From: Pyrocephalus nanus
Taxonomy: Eukaryota; Chordata; Aves; Passeriformes; Tyrannidae
Assembly (NCBI GenBank): GCA_038380795.1
Contig: CM076260.1
Location: 4,625,533-4,689,532, forward strand
Reading direction: 5' to 3'
Length of the DNA stretch: 64,000 nucleotides
Positions 33,512-45,719 of the stretch are shown one piece after another. A program made the translations under genes and the position numbers. Below the pieces are notes generated by a model. The model was not told the DNA's origin and ran no database searches. It was given only the letters and a program-made list of their open reading frames with translations. Position 1 is the stretch's first letter. Each line of letters begins with the position of its first letter.

Positions 33512-36500
33512 TGTTTCAGTAGGCAAAAGGTGATGTCCTGTAATAACTCATTTTACTAAAGTGTACTGGCACTGATACTCTTTTGACACAGAAAACTGTG
33601 TATTTTTTGCAGCTTTCCTATGCCAATGAGGCATTTAGTGCAGTGTTCATGTCTGAGATCCATTGCTGCCTGGGGCACCAGAAGAATATAAAAAATAAGG
33701 AATTTCACGTGGGAATTCAGGAGTCAACACTACTACATCTCTATGGGTAAACCAAACAGCTATTTGCTGTTTTCTGGCCCATAGGCCAAATGACAGAATA
33801 TTTTCATACTATTAAACCCTATTAGCCTTTGAAATATAATAGAAACCCTCAAAATTCCTCATGGAAATGAAGAATGGCCTTTGTTGATTCAGAAATCATG
33901 ATTAAATATTGCATAGCACTGCGCTAGTTTACCTGGGTCAAAAATGTCTCAGAAATTACACTGCTAAGATATCTCAATATAAGCTCCAGTGCCTGTATCC
34001 AGGAACTCATGGTGTTCAAATTACTAAAACTGACAAAATTCAGGTGCCTGAGATTCGAGAAAAACTGAAAAAAAAGCTGTCTTAATAGTAGGACTAATGA
34101 GGAATATACTACTGGAGAGTTATTCTTCTTAAATTGTATCTGTGGTTATAAAAGATAATAAAATTATTTTTTTAGTCCCCTGTTCACTCACTAGGGTGTA
34201 AATCAGAAAATCATGGCTGGAAGCAAATTGTTATGAAATTAGACAGGCTTCCACTACCACTGGAACATGTTTCTGAAGATAATGAGGACTTAGGAGCCAA
34301 GTCCCCTAGGTGATTGCCATTTCTATATTCTAATTCACTGCACATTTTGTAAATTTGAACAGAAGAAAAAAAAATTTTTTTTTTGAAAAATTAAGCTTTT
34401 TAGAAATAAGAGCAGAAAATTAGGAAAAACTGAAATACTAAAACCTGATGATTCTTTAAATTCCTTAAAAGTATATGGCCTCTTCCAATTGTCTTTGAAA
34501 AGCTCTAAAAATTTTGCATCTTTTTTTTTTTTTTTAATTTAGATTTTGAGTGTTTTTAGTACTTCCAGCAATTTGGTTGCAATATAAAATATTAAATTTT
34601 GTCACAGGGGTCACAGTCAATCACTTTGCTAGTTAGCTGGTTTGCAAGGAATAATAACAACTGATTTGGAAACTATTGAGTTTTTCTTGAGTCACTTTGG
34701 GTCCATGTCTTGTATTTCTTGTGTATGGGAAGAGTCCTGTATAAATGTTACATAACGAGGATCTCCCCAGGCACAGAAAATTTTAGAAGACTGCAGAAAT
34801 TTCAGTCCTGGACAGTACAAAATAAATGAAACATCACACAGCTTTTGAGAAAGGGGAATTTTTTTATTGTTCTGGTTTGGTTTCCATGCCATCCTTCTCT
34901 GATAAGTTGTTGCAGACTATCAGCAGGTTGTGCTGTAGGAGTCACAGCACAGGATAGTTATAATCTTGTTTATTAAATGCCACAAGAGGGGAATAAGCTT
35001 CAACATGGCATGTCATGTGTGACTATTGATTGCTACACATGTCCAAGTGAAAACTGGAGGATAATGAAGAAACCAACAGCAGTGATCCACGGGCAAGTCA
35101 ATTATTTGTTAACCTGGGGTGCATTTTTTCCAAGTCTCTGCTGCTGTTTTCCTCTTCCTCCACACATATAGGTTGGACCACACATGAAAATCTGAGTGCC
35201 TACTGAGGCCAAAATCAAAACTTTGCAAATTATGACAGCTTGAATCAGAAAACTTTGTTTGAGAGTCTTTATGCTGAAAGGGAACCTGATTTTGTCACTA
35301 AAAGAAAGAATAGGTGGTGGGAGCATTGGAAGTGTCTCTCTGGCCAGGTAACACAGTGCAGTTCTTGTTAGTGTAGGACCAAAGACTTGCCTTTATCAAA
35401 ACAAATAGCACAACAGCTGGGGTGGAATGCAACAGAATTTACTATATGGATAAGGATGGCAGGAAAATTGGAGAATAAAGCAATAAGGGTGATAATCATA
35501 TGTCACAGTGAAAACCACAAGAAAGAAATGGCAAAGAACTATGTGTAGAGGTACTCTATGAATTAACACAGCTTCCAAAATGCTGTATGGATTTTAAAAA
35601 AGGGGTTGAGATAAGAATAATTAGTAGCAAAAGGGGAAAAGGAAAAAAAAAATCAAGTTATGAATGTATTTTTCAAACCTGGGGCAGATATTTTCAAAGG
35701 TGCTGAAATTAATGTGATCTCAGTAGCTAATTCCCCCAGCTAGTTTTGAACTTTTTCATATAGATGCTTCGTATTGGGTAGCTGGATCCATAATTAGGCC
35801 CTTAAATCAAAGAAAACTAGTTTTCAGAGAAGTTGACCTCTTCTTCAAGTTTTTCAGAGTTCAGTGCTTTTGAAGATCAGGTTACTTTGATTTAGGTCTT
35901 GGGTCCATAGCCTGGGTATTTTGACCTCCAGGGGCATCTTGAACAAGTGTCACAGGGTTACAACCTTTGTGTCCACTCAGTATTGCAAAATAAAAAGAAG
36001 ATACTGCAAAGGTCTCCCTGTAGGAGAGGCAGCCTGGTATGATAGAGCCACGTTCTGGTCTCACTGGCTGCATGTGAGACAGTTTCAGAAAGAACAACTG
36101 ATTCTCCACAAGGCTGCACATTTCTTCTCAGTGTTTTTTCCCATGTCATTCCAGGTGAAATGGTGCACAAGGGGAATAAGAGGCTGAACTTGCAGGTAGG
36201 TGACTGGGCCCCAATTCAAATGATTTGGTTCATCTCCTCAGATTCCTGGGTCAAGGCTGGCCTAGAATATCTCCTCTCCTTACTCAAATCAAGGCAAAAA
36301 GCACTGATGAAAATTGGTGGGCTGTTCTGCCAACCTGGGGAGGAATCCGTAATATGTCCCTGCTTGAGGGTTCAATTTTTTGGCTGTAGGGAAAATAAAA
36401 AATGAAAAAAAAAAATTGAAATGGTTACCAACTTCAGAGGAATTCCTTTATCTCACTTACTGCCATACAGGCAAAATATTTTGTTCCCATGACAGACAAG

Positions 36501-36553
36501 GAGCCCTTAGCCACCTCTTTAGTTCTACTCTGGTCTAACCTCGTCTATTCCTT
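33512..36553. other. Unique AT-rich DNA, no gene seen
   Basis: Three kilobases without a recognisable gene. An A(9)T(10) palindrome lies near 34366-34384 and a T(16) run near 34521-34535. Overlapping frames of 70-88 codons at 35.9-36.4 kb show no family resemblance. Confidence 0.6.
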
Positions 36554-36612
36554 AATCATAGAATGATTAAGGTTGGAAAAGACCTCCAAGATCATCCTTA
36601 CAAAACAATGTC
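36554..36612 (-). mobile_element. CR1 LINE terminal 3' stub
   Basis: 'AATCATAGAATGATTAAGGTTGGAAAAGACCTCCAAGATCATCC': only the last 60 bp of the element. Confidence 0.88.
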
Positions 36613-38417
36613 CAAGGAGACCTATAAGAAGCTCAGCTCAGCTACTGGGTGACTGAGCACTGTAAATATATATAGGTTGGTTCTGTGCTTATTTAACTGA
36701 TATAATTCAAAATCTCAAGACACACGTTTTACAACTGTTGATGCTTGTGTGGTTTTCAGGTAGTGACAATACACTGCTGGAACCAGGGAGAGGATTAACA
36801 TCATCTTTGAACTCCCCCAAAGCCATTTTACCACTGTTTTTGTTCCTAGGCAAATTAAAACGACCCTGTGCAATGACCCCATGTATTAAAACTTCCTTTT
36901 TTTTTTTTTTTCTCTACTTTTCATTCAACTTCTTTCTTTCTTCTTTACATACCTCCTTTTTTTCCAAGATCTGTTCTTTTTCTCCCCTCTCCTCTGATCA
37001 TTTCCCTTTCCCTTGACTGCAAGGATTACCCAATAGGAGGATCAGCTGTCTCCTTTGTGGCTTTGATGCTGCATCCTAAGTTTAGGAGGGCTGAGCTGGA
37101 AAAGAAATCAGTTATATTACATCATTTTTCATTACCTGATCAGACTGCTGCTCTTCTTAGCCAGATTTAAGAGCTTAGACAAATACAGTGATGTGACTCA
37201 ATTCCATAACACATGAGAAAAGTGATGGAGCAAGATCTGGGACCCTGTCCATCAAAAACCAATGGAAAGTAAAATTCAGTTTCCATAATTTTTGCTTTAA
37301 TGGCTTCACACATAGACTGGAAAGGGCTGGCAGGGAGCACTGTGACTGTCTCCTCTCACCTCTTGTATTACACAAGCCACTGAACTGAGCAAATTGATCT
37401 CTGCAGCATGACCATAACTTGAGTTGAGCTTATATGAGATCCTGACAGCATCAGTCGTGGGTCAGATCATTAGTAATATGTTTATTCCAGACCTTTTAGG
37501 AAGATATCTAGGCTAGTGTTGATTTTAGCTTAGGAAGAAAATCTCTTTAGTGTTTCTCCATGATCAATGGAGAGAAGCACCTTGGCTTTTCCAGCCGCTA
37601 ATCAGGGCACTCAGAGTTTGGCCCTTGCCATGAATCTTAACCTTAAGTGAACATATTTCTTCTTTTTGCTCTTTAATAAGGAAGTTTTGTGGAGATAGGC
37701 ATTTCTAGAAAGGAGTCAGCCTGTTTGTGTCCCAATCATAAGACTTCATTTGCAAATTGATCCTTTTTTATACACTTTTAGGCATCTGTTTTTTTAAGGG
37801 AACAGCTGAAAAATTTTTGAGTGAGGGCATTATTTTCAATGAAAATATTAGTGTTGTCTATTACAATGATACAATATCAAGTAAAACTATTAAGAGAGTG
37901 AACATTATCCCTTGGAATTTCACATTAAACAGCAACATCTCCATGTCTGTTAGTGGGAGCAAGTTAGTGATTCCTAGCAGGTGATCATTACAAAGGACTT
38001 CAGGAAGAAAAAGCAATATTGTTGTTTTTACATGCTTATTAGACAAGTGTTTGCATAAGAATTTGAGGTTTATATTTGATATTGTGGTTTGTTGGAATTC
38101 CCTAAGGAACTCACAAGAGATTTCTACGTGCAGTAAAACAACTTCATGAGCAGAAGACTACAATACAAACATCTTTGGACACCCTTGTGCGCATAGTTTT
38201 AGTACAGGCAATACATTACTCAAGTTTTAGGCTGAATTTTTTAATGACATAAAAATAAGCTACACATAAATCATTAATCTTCAAACATAAAAAAGTCTAA
38301 GGAGTATTACTTTTCCACATTATCCATACATCCCTTACATTCACCTTCCTACGGAAAGAGGACTATAATAAAATTTTCTGGACCTTTCATTGTTAATTAG
38401 GGAGCTTAACTCCAGGA
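36613..38417. other. Unique AT-rich DNA, no gene seen
   Basis: A T(16) run with a T/C-rich flank lies at about 36896-37015. No gene or repeat family was recognised. Confidence 0.6.
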
Positions 38418-38602
38418 TCACACTGAAATTCCACTGCAGGTAATTGCATTTTGCATGTCTAAACATCCCTCAGCTCCTTCAGCTGCCTTCAGTTCCTGTT
38501 CAGATTGTTGGAGCTTACTGTCAAATCTGTTTAATAGCTGACACGTTCCATATCTGAAGTGCCTCCATTTTCTGTCTGATGAGGAGGTGAGCTCAGAGTT
38601 TG
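38418..38602 (-). other. Unrecognised frame joined to CR1 ORF2
   Basis: The minus frame that carries CR1 endonuclease up to the FLTQLVSKPTRE block continues without a stop for about 60 codons. These codons do not resemble the expected ORF2 sequence (SDRKWRHFRYGTCQLLNRFD, then Q/E/K/A-rich). Either a rearranged piece of the same element, an unknown CR1 variant, or chance host sequence at a deletion junction. Confidence 0.4.
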
Positions 38603-39330
38603 TTTCCCTTGTTGGCTTGCTCACCAGCTGTGTCAGGAAGTTCTCTTCCACACACTCCAGGAACCTCCTGGGCTGTTTCTTCTCTGCTGTATTGCATTTC
38701 CAGCAGACATCTGGTAAGCTGAAGTCCCCCACGAGAGCAAGGGCCAGCAATTGTGATGCTTTACCTCACTGCTTGTAAAAAATTTCATCTCTCTCTTTAT
38801 CCTGGTTGGGTGGTCTATAGAAGACTCCCACCATGATCTCTGCCTTGCTGACCTTGTCCTTGACTCTTGCCCATAAACACTCAACCCTATTGTCACCAAC
38901 ATTAAGCTCCAGACAATCAAAACTCTCCCTGACAAACAGGGCTGGCTACTCCACCACCTCTCCTTCCCTGCCAATCCCTTCTGAAGAGTTTATAGCTGCC
39001 CCTTGCAGCACTCCAGCTGTGCCAGTCATCCCACTGTGTTTCTGTGCTGGCAAATACATCACAGTTTTCCTGCTGCACAATGTCTTCCAGCTCCTCACGT
39101 CTGTTACCCGTGCTGTGTGCATTGACACCGACTGATCCTGCCACTCTTTTATGGGGAGAAGCCCTAATTCCTAAATAAGCATTCTCAGGTTCTTCCATGG
39201 TTTCTGAAGCAATAATAACCTTTGTGCCTTTGCTGCCACATGGATCTCCATCCCCTACCTCCAAGGAGACAGAAGACTGAAGAACCTTAGCTAGCATACC
39301 ACCCCTCAACCACCAGCATGTCACTCCTAG
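38603..39330 (-). pseudogene. CR1 ORF2 endonuclease domain relic
   Basis: Remnant of the apurinic-like endonuclease that nicks target DNA for CR1 insertion. Reading from 39330 down, the minus frame shows EELEDIVQQENCDVFASTET, with the family's catalytic-glutamate TET block. It is followed by YKLFRRDWQGRRGGGVA at about 38930-38990. The middle continues in a second frame, with a YRPPNQ-like block near 38810 and an in-frame stop. The end in frame 38418-38750 reads LVGDFSLPDVCW and then RRFLECVEENFLTQLV-like sequence (about 38603-38727). The family motif is GDFN; here it is GDFS, so a catalytic-site asparagine is lost. At least two frame changes make it inactive. The whole reverse transcriptase that should follow is absent. 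Confidence 0.88.
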
Positions 39331-40060
39331 GCTTACCTGTAGTTATCCTGGTTTTATCCCTTTCTCCCTTCAAATTTAGTTTAAAGCTTTTTAAGTGAGC
39401 CTTGTTACTTCCTGTGCAAAGATCCTTTTCTCCTTTTGATACAGGTGTACTTGTCCGATACCAGCAGGCCTGGTGCCATGTAGACTCATCCATGACCTAA
39501 AAACCCCAGATTCCACTGGTGACACCAGGTTTGGAGCCAAGTATTAGTCTGCTGGATATTCCTATTCTCTCATCATTCCTTTGAACTCAAAGGATAAAGA
39601 ACATTATTTGTGCTCCTGATCCCTTAACCAGTCATCCTAAGCCTCTGAAGTGTTTCTTGATTGCCCTTGGACTTCTTGTGGTGACTTGTATTGCTGCCAA
39701 CCTGAAAAATCAGTAATGGATAATAATCTGAGGGCTTTCTCTTCACCTCTTTAACCTGGGCCCCAGAGAGGCACCAGGCTTTTCTAAGAAGTGAATCCTG
39801 TCTGCACATTTGGCCTTTTGAGAATTAGGACTCATGGAGTCTCCTGTGATAATGACCCATCTTTGATTCTTCATTGAAGTGGTTTGGATGCAGGGTATAA
39901 TCTGACTTAACCTCAGTGACACACCCATTTTAAATGAACCATCGTTCTCTTTTATTGTTTGTTTCCACTTGCAGAGCCTAATACCTGTTACCCACGGGCA
40001 TCTGGGTGGATGGGGCACTCACAGAGGAGATGTGACTGCTGTGCCAGGCAGGAACAGGTC
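39331..40060 (-). pseudogene. CR1 ORF1 esterase-like (SGNH) domain relic
   Basis: Upstream of the ORF2 relic on the same strand. Frame 39743-40018 carries QRWVIITGDSMS with the block I nucleophile-type GDS at 39836-39844. A frameshift follows, and frame 39624-39809 gives GAQVKEVKRKPSDYYPLLIF and then QVGSN, matching the region where the GxN block III falls in CR1 ORF1 proteins. The expected DGVHL-type C-terminal block is only a degraded trace near 39430-39470, in a shifted frame, followed by KRIFAQEV-like codons. CR1 ORF1 proteins of this class combine a zinc-finger/RNA-binding part with an esterase-like domain. Several stops and shifts show that it is dead. Confidence 0.75.
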
Positions 40061-40695
40061 ACCATTGCCCTCTGTCCCTTAAGTCACTGTGTCCAGCCAG
40101 GTGGAGAGGTCACAGAGGTCCTTTGTATCATGTGTCCTGTCTACAGGACTCCTCCACCCCTTGACCTCCCTCTGGAGCTCTGCCTTTAACTGGAAGGGTT
40201 CCTCCACCCAGGCACAACTCCCACAGCTGTGCTGCTTCTGCTGGCTGGCACTGGGGTAAGAGCAGGTCCCATTTTACAAGCTGACACTCAGGCAACAGCA
40301 TTTTCTTACTGAAGCCCTGCCTGGAGAGCTGTGTCAGTCCTGCTGGGTGCAGAGCTCAGTGAGGTCATGGCCTCCTGCTGGGTGGACAACACTCCTCCCT
40401 GGTTGGGCTGACGGAGCTCCAGTGCCCTTCCTGCACACCCTTCCCTGCCAACTGCCATGCAAACTGTTCTGCTGTGCTCTGGTGGATATTGCTCCCAAGG
40501 GACTTCTTTTATAGATGTGTGTGGCTTCATCACCATTGCTCCTTGCCTCACCCCGGTCCATCAGCTGCTGTTGTGTGAGATTCAGGCTCCTGGTGAGTCT
40601 CTCTGCTTCCCCTGAGGTTCCTCCAGTTCAGAACCTCCCCCTGTGCACCACACTAGGGCCCTCTGCTACCGATTAGGAGCTGCTCATCTCAGCTC

Positions 40696-41009
40696 TTCCT
40701 TTCAATAATTATCATCAAGTGCTCAGAAAACAAAACAAAACAAAGCAAACCTCTTGACCAAAAGGAAAAAAAAAAAAAAAAGTATCTGAAAGTATTAGAA
40801 GAAACCCCTTCACACCTGATTTTTCATGTGTGTGTGCCTGTTTAGTGCTATTCATTTTTTTGTTTGAATTGTATAAAACTGTTGAAACAAAATAATTTAT
40901 TAGCTCAGTTTTATTTGCAAGGAAGGTTCAGTTGCCCTTTATATTATTGTTATATCTCAAGACAATGTTTCTTTACTTATGAGCAGATGTTTGAAATCCT
41001 CCAGGAGAT
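40696..41009. other. Spacer with A-rich tracts
   Basis: (AAAAC)n-like patch near 40728-40750 and A(17) near 40766-40781. No gene was recognised. Confidence 0.7.
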
Positions 41010-41335
41010 TTTTATAAGACTATGGAAATGAACTTGGCATGGGTACCGGTCTCCCAGGTGGAGCGGGTGAACACAAGCCTTCTTAGAAGTCTCAGATCAA
41101 GGGTAGTCAGAAAGAGCAACAGAGCCCAGCCACCAAAAGCCGAGTGCTTTGGTGACTGACAGGTACAGGCTCTTTCTGAAGCATAAAAAGGAATGCTAAA
41201 TGATCTCACTGACAGAATAAATCTTCTATTTGTTTGGTCTGGACCAGATGTGCTAAAGGCTGATGTGGAAATGTCTGCTGATGCCAATCTCAGTTTAAAT
41301 CACAATTTGGCAGCAGGGCTTTTTTCACCCCCTCC
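41010..41335. promoter_or_regulatory. Candidate conserved non-coding element
   Basis: Unique block with mixed GC, CpGs ('GGTACCGG', 'GGAGCGGG', 'GCCGAGTGC'), E-box 'CAGGTGG' and 'ATTTGTTTGG' forkhead-like words. It is bounded by simple repeats on both sides. No repeat similarity. The antisense 91-codon frame is unrecognised. Confidence 0.3.
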
Positions 41336-41353
41336 CTGCTCTCTCCCCCCACC

Positions 41354-41356
<3 letters not shown>

Positions 41357-41382
<26 letters not shown>
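41357..41382. repeat. Poly-T run (26) after C-rich patch
   Basis: CTCTCCCCCCACCCTC followed by 26 T. Confidence 0.95.
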
Positions 41383-41385
<3 letters not shown>

Positions 41386-41843
41386 GTTGCAAGCCCATTC
41401 AGTGCTCCTTAAAAAGTTTCAGCAATGATCACAATTAGTTGGAAATGGCCTCTCTTGTCTTCCTCAGGACTGTGAGGAGAAGCCTTTCAGGTTTTGCTGC
41501 CTGCATAACACAGAAGCCACCGGAAAGTCAGGAGAAACTCCTCAAGGTGTCAGGAACTGAAGTCTCTGCCCCATCCTAACACCATCTGTCCACATCTCAT
41601 TATGCAGACTTGGATGCCTTTCTAAAACATGAAATGGTTCAGACAGTTTTTGGTCAGGTTGTTTGAGAGATCCCCATGGGTTGGTATGGGCATCCCTGTC
41701 TTCCAGAGTATTAAAAAACAATAATCAAGTTAATAAATTTAAAACAATGAAGCATTTCAAAACCTTTAGTATCTTTGTTCACCCTTGTTGGTGTCACCTT
41801 CTGCAAAAAGAAGACAAAAAAATTTAATTGGAAAACTAACACT

Positions 41844-41972
41844 TCATAGAATCCTAGAATGGTTGGGGTTGGAAGGGACCTTAAAGACCATCTCATTCCT
41901 CCCCCTGTCAAGGAGAGGGATGCCTTCCACTAGACCATATTGCTTAAAGCACCATCCAGCCCAGCCTTATTT
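41844..41972 (-). mobile_element. CR1 LINE 3' fragment
   Basis: 'TTCATAGAATCCTAGAATGGTTGGGGTTGGAAGGGACCTTAAAGACCATCTCATTCC' and 'GATGCCTTCCACTAGACCATATTGCTTAAAGCACCATCCAGCCCAGCC'. Minus strand, short. Confidence 0.93.
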
Positions 41973-44439
41973 ATCTTGCCACAGAACTTGTGATCAAAAT
42001 GCCCTAAATTATTCCTATAAAAGAAATTTTCTGGAAGTTTATTGCAGTTCATTCAAACATCAGGCAAAAAATAAAAAAACATAAAAATAAAAAAGAGAGG
42101 AAATATAATTGTTACAATAAGATATTACTATCTGTTGTGTGATAAATAAACACAAAAGAAACCCCTGGTTTCACTGAAATCATGGACAAGATTAAAGAAG
42201 TTTGACACACATGAGCATCAAATCTCCGCCTAAAAGAAATTATAATTTTCTGTTAGAATCAAAAACATAGAGAAAACAGTACAAAGACATTGAAAGAAAA
42301 GGGCATATGTGGACAAGCTGTGTTGTCTGTAAGGCCCAATAAAATATCTGAATTACCAAAAGTTCACAAATTTTGTCAATATATGAATGGAAAGATTTTT
42401 ATATTTTAATTTTTGTGTCAGAAAAAAAGGCACAGCATTTCATGGCAGAGCAGGCAGATACATCGATTGTTCAAGCATCCAAGGAGTTTGTTGTTCTGTG
42501 CTGGTGAGTTACAGAAAGCTGTATAATCAAGTCTTCCAACTGAATTTTCATTAACAGAAAAAGATGGACAACCTTCACAACTGAACCAAGTTTCTCATTC
42601 TCAGTGATCAAACCACTTCCATTATAGCAAAATGAAGCCACTTCTTTGATCAAGACGTATTACAAGAGGAAAGTGTCAGGACAAACAACTGCAAAAGTAA
42701 AACTGAGGTCAGGGCACCAGGGGTAGAGGATACAACTCAGGATCTGCCTTTCTTATGCTGTAGGTTAGTGTAATTTTTGGTAGAATTTGAAAATTCTATG
42801 GGATGTGTGGGGTGCCTCCAACTGGTAAACATAATGCCAACAGTAAGAATCGTGACTGAGCAGCTGCAGTCAACACTTACCTCCAAGAAATTAATTTACA
42901 TGTAGATTTTAGGAGCATACAGTAGCCTAAATATTTCTCAGTGTGCCAGGATGGAAACACTCATCATCTTAAAAACCACTTTATTCTCAGATCCCCATTT
43001 CTACAGCAGCTCTCCAGCAGTGAGCACAGTCCATCAGCTTCCACATACAGCCATGTGAGCCATTCCCATGGCCTTTACAGTCCCCTGGTAATTACAGAGG
43101 GTCAAACTCCAGAGCTCATACTGTGGATCTGTGGATGGGGCTTCATCAGTCAAGGTGTGAACACACTTTAGAAATTCTTATTGACTATTAGTGTTCCTCT
43201 CAAAACAGACCTTGGAGAAAAATTTACTGATGGCTTCCTTGTTCACATGGACCCCCAGATGCAGAATCCAAAAATCATCAGTTCTTTATTCTCTCCTTTT
43301 CTGCACCTATAGAAGACACTCGGTCAGGTGATGGGACACTGACCTGCTACCAGGAGTGACCTGTCTATCCTCATACTTGGTATGGCAGAGAGAAATAAAG
43401 GTGATCCTGTGAAACTACCTAGACCTTACCCATAGACTTTTCTTCAAAGGCACCTGCACTCTGACTGCTGAAGCAATCTATTGTTTTGTGGTTCTGTTAG
43501 ATGTGTCCTTGCTCCAGGAAAACCTGACAGCAACAATAGCAAAAAAATGGGAGTGAATATCAAGTATACACTGTAATGCATATTTCATCAGAGCTCAGCA
43601 GCTCTTGCTCTGACTCAAAATAAATTCTCTTCTTTCACTGTGGCTCCCAAAATATAAACACAACACAAAGCCTTTCCAAAATACAATCATCAGAAGTGTG
43701 AGTCCATCTTCTCAGGAGTGCTGTAACTTCAGTGTACTGTTTGCTTAACTGCAAATCCCAAATTATATCCACAGTTAATGGAGAAGCTGCTACTTTAAAT
43801 ATCTTGTTTCATTTCTTTGAGCAGTGAGATTGACTTTTTCTCCAATTAATGTGGTGAAAATATGCTTTCTGTTCTTATTTAAGATGTCAAAGTGTCAGAT
43901 TGTTTCTTTACAGCTAAAACAGAGGACACGTGTTTACAAAAAATAAAATAGAATAGTTCAGTCAGAGCTGCAGTTAATAATTTCAGAAATGATACAACAA
44001 GATAGAATTACTATTGTATTATGGTATAACATGACATAATTATGACAGGCCTTGACATGTGCTGGGCATGATTGTCTGTCATGCAGCAGCTTAGCTGAAT
44101 CTTCACCAAATCAGTCTGAATGCAAGATATACAAAACACAATTTAAGCTGGACAAATTCAGGCTGAGCAAAAGACTGATGTATTTTAAGAGTGAGAGGAA
44201 TTAATCTTTGCAGCAATGATTTTGATGGATATTCTATCTCAGCCAAATTTAGATGAAGGTTTTAAAATTTATATTACTTTACTAAAGGAGGAGTTCATTT
44301 AAACACAGGGATATTCAACGCTATCCAAACTAGATGAACAGTAATTTCTTCTAATTGACAGAAAAATCTACTGTTAATGTTTCTTTCACAAAGCTGTCAA
44401 ATATATTTCTTAAGGGAAGGTAGCTGCTATCAGTCCTCC
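41973..44439. other. Unique AT-rich DNA, no gene seen
   Basis: An A-rich patch lies at 42064-42101. No gene or named repeat was recognised. Confidence 0.6.
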
Positions 44440-45080
44440 TTTAGAATAATTAACCATTATTTTACAGCTTCCATCTGCATATGATTTAAAGAGACCTGCT
44501 TTGCTGTGAGTGATGACACAGTCATGACATCTCACGCAAGTTTAACTGTCTTATTATTAAATGTGTTGTCTTCTCTATCCCTTTCTGGGGCTAGCAAATT
44601 AATTTATGAGATATAAACAGCATTGGAACTCTGGATGGCCATTAACAAGCTGTTTTTAAAATTAGATGGCCCTCTCAAAATGGATTTTAATTAGCTGACT
44701 GGCTTGGCATTGATAAGCTCTCAGACATTCCATAATTGTATCTCCTGAGCTTTGTCAAATAAAACTAATTAAAAAATAGCACTTCCATAAATTTTATTCA
44801 AGCTTGGCAGAAGAATTTCCAGTGCTGTGATATTACAGCATGAACAGTCCTAAGGTAGAGTCTTTTTCTCCTTCATAGTTAATCTAGAAACTTTCAGGCT
44901 AAGTGCATTTTCCAATTCCATGGTATTGGAGGAAAAGTGTAAGGCTTTATAGCCAAAGGGGCTATAAGTCAGAGTTATTTGAAGGATTAATATGCCAGAG
45001 GCCATCATCTTTCAATATTGCAAAATGAGTTAATGGCTTTCATTGCATAGACTATAAAACCACAAGGGATCCAAATAAAT
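44440..45080. promoter_or_regulatory. Candidate conserved non-coding element, most enhancer-like block
   Basis: About 640 bp of non-repetitive AT-rich sequence dense in developmental transcription-factor words. They include 'CTGCATATGATTTAAAG', 'GCTAGCAAATTAATTTATGAGATATAAAC', 'GGATTTTAATTAGCTGAC', 'CATTGATAAGC', 'AAAACTAATTAAAAAATAGC' and 'CATAATTGTATC'. TAATTA-type homeodomain cores recur at several places. There is no CR1 block, no long frame and no simple repeat. This is the texture of deeply conserved vertebrate enhancers. Conservation itself is not visible in one sequence. Confidence 0.45.
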
Positions 45081-45719
45081 TTTGACCTTCTGTCTATCAT
45101 TGGGCACTTAGTGTTACCCAATATCATACCCCGGATTTGAGAGAGTCAAAGAATTTAAATTTCAGGGTTTGTCAGGTGTGTGTCATTGTCAGAGAAAAGG
45201 AAGAGCCAAGGTGTGACCAAAACCGAAGGTTGCATAGCATGGAAATCAATTGGATGTCCTTTTCCTACTGTACATTTGAAGATAAATTGCACCCTAATTG
45301 CTCCCTAGGAGTGAAAGGCAACCTACTAAATCCACAAAATCCAGAGCATTGCCTGCTACACTTAAGTGGAATTTTCTTTCCTGAATCCAGTGAGTGCTCT
45401 GACTGTGAAAGAACACGAGTTGTCTGTGCCACCTTGGAGCACTGAGCTCCACCATCACTAATGTCTCCGAGGAAGGCTGAGAAAAAGAAACCACCCAACC
45501 CCAAATATATCAGGTTAATGGTGTACTCAGGTAAAAACACTCCTTGAGCCCTTCAGGCAACCAAGGAATGACACAGAATTGTTATCTTTCTCCATGAAAG
45601 CATTTTGAACATGCCAGGAGCATTTTATCTGTTTAGCAGCAGATGAGTTTGGCTGTGTAAGAGAAGCCTGAGACCACACATGGATGGGGGTTTGAACTAT
45701 CCTTGCCACCCTTCTTCAA
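45081..45719. other. Unique DNA, no gene seen
   Basis: A 102-codon plus frame (45137-45445) and overlapping minus frames have no recognisable family features. Nothing else was identified. Confidence 0.55.

Larger units (their letters stand above)
38603..40695 (-). mobile_element. CR1 LINE 5' half (5' UTR, ORF1, start of ORF2; 3' part missing)
   Basis: The only copy here that keeps upstream CR1 sequence. From about 40695 downward: a GC-richer 5' part ('AGCTGCTCATCTCAGCTC', 'CACACAACAGCAGCTGATGG' in antisense), an ORF1 relic, then an ORF2 endonuclease relic that stops at the PTRE block near 38603. CR1 copies are normally 5'-truncated because reverse transcription starts at the 3' end. This one lacks the 3' end instead, so a later deletion or rearrangement is likely. 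The 5' boundary is uncertain by tens of bases. Confidence 0.85.

Noticed and set aside
38418..40695. Considered as an endogenous retrovirus because of scattered long frames and higher GC
   Set aside because: The motifs are non-LTR: endonuclease TET, RRGGGVA and GDF blocks and an ORF1 esterase-like GDS. No LTRs, primer-binding site, protease or integrase was seen.
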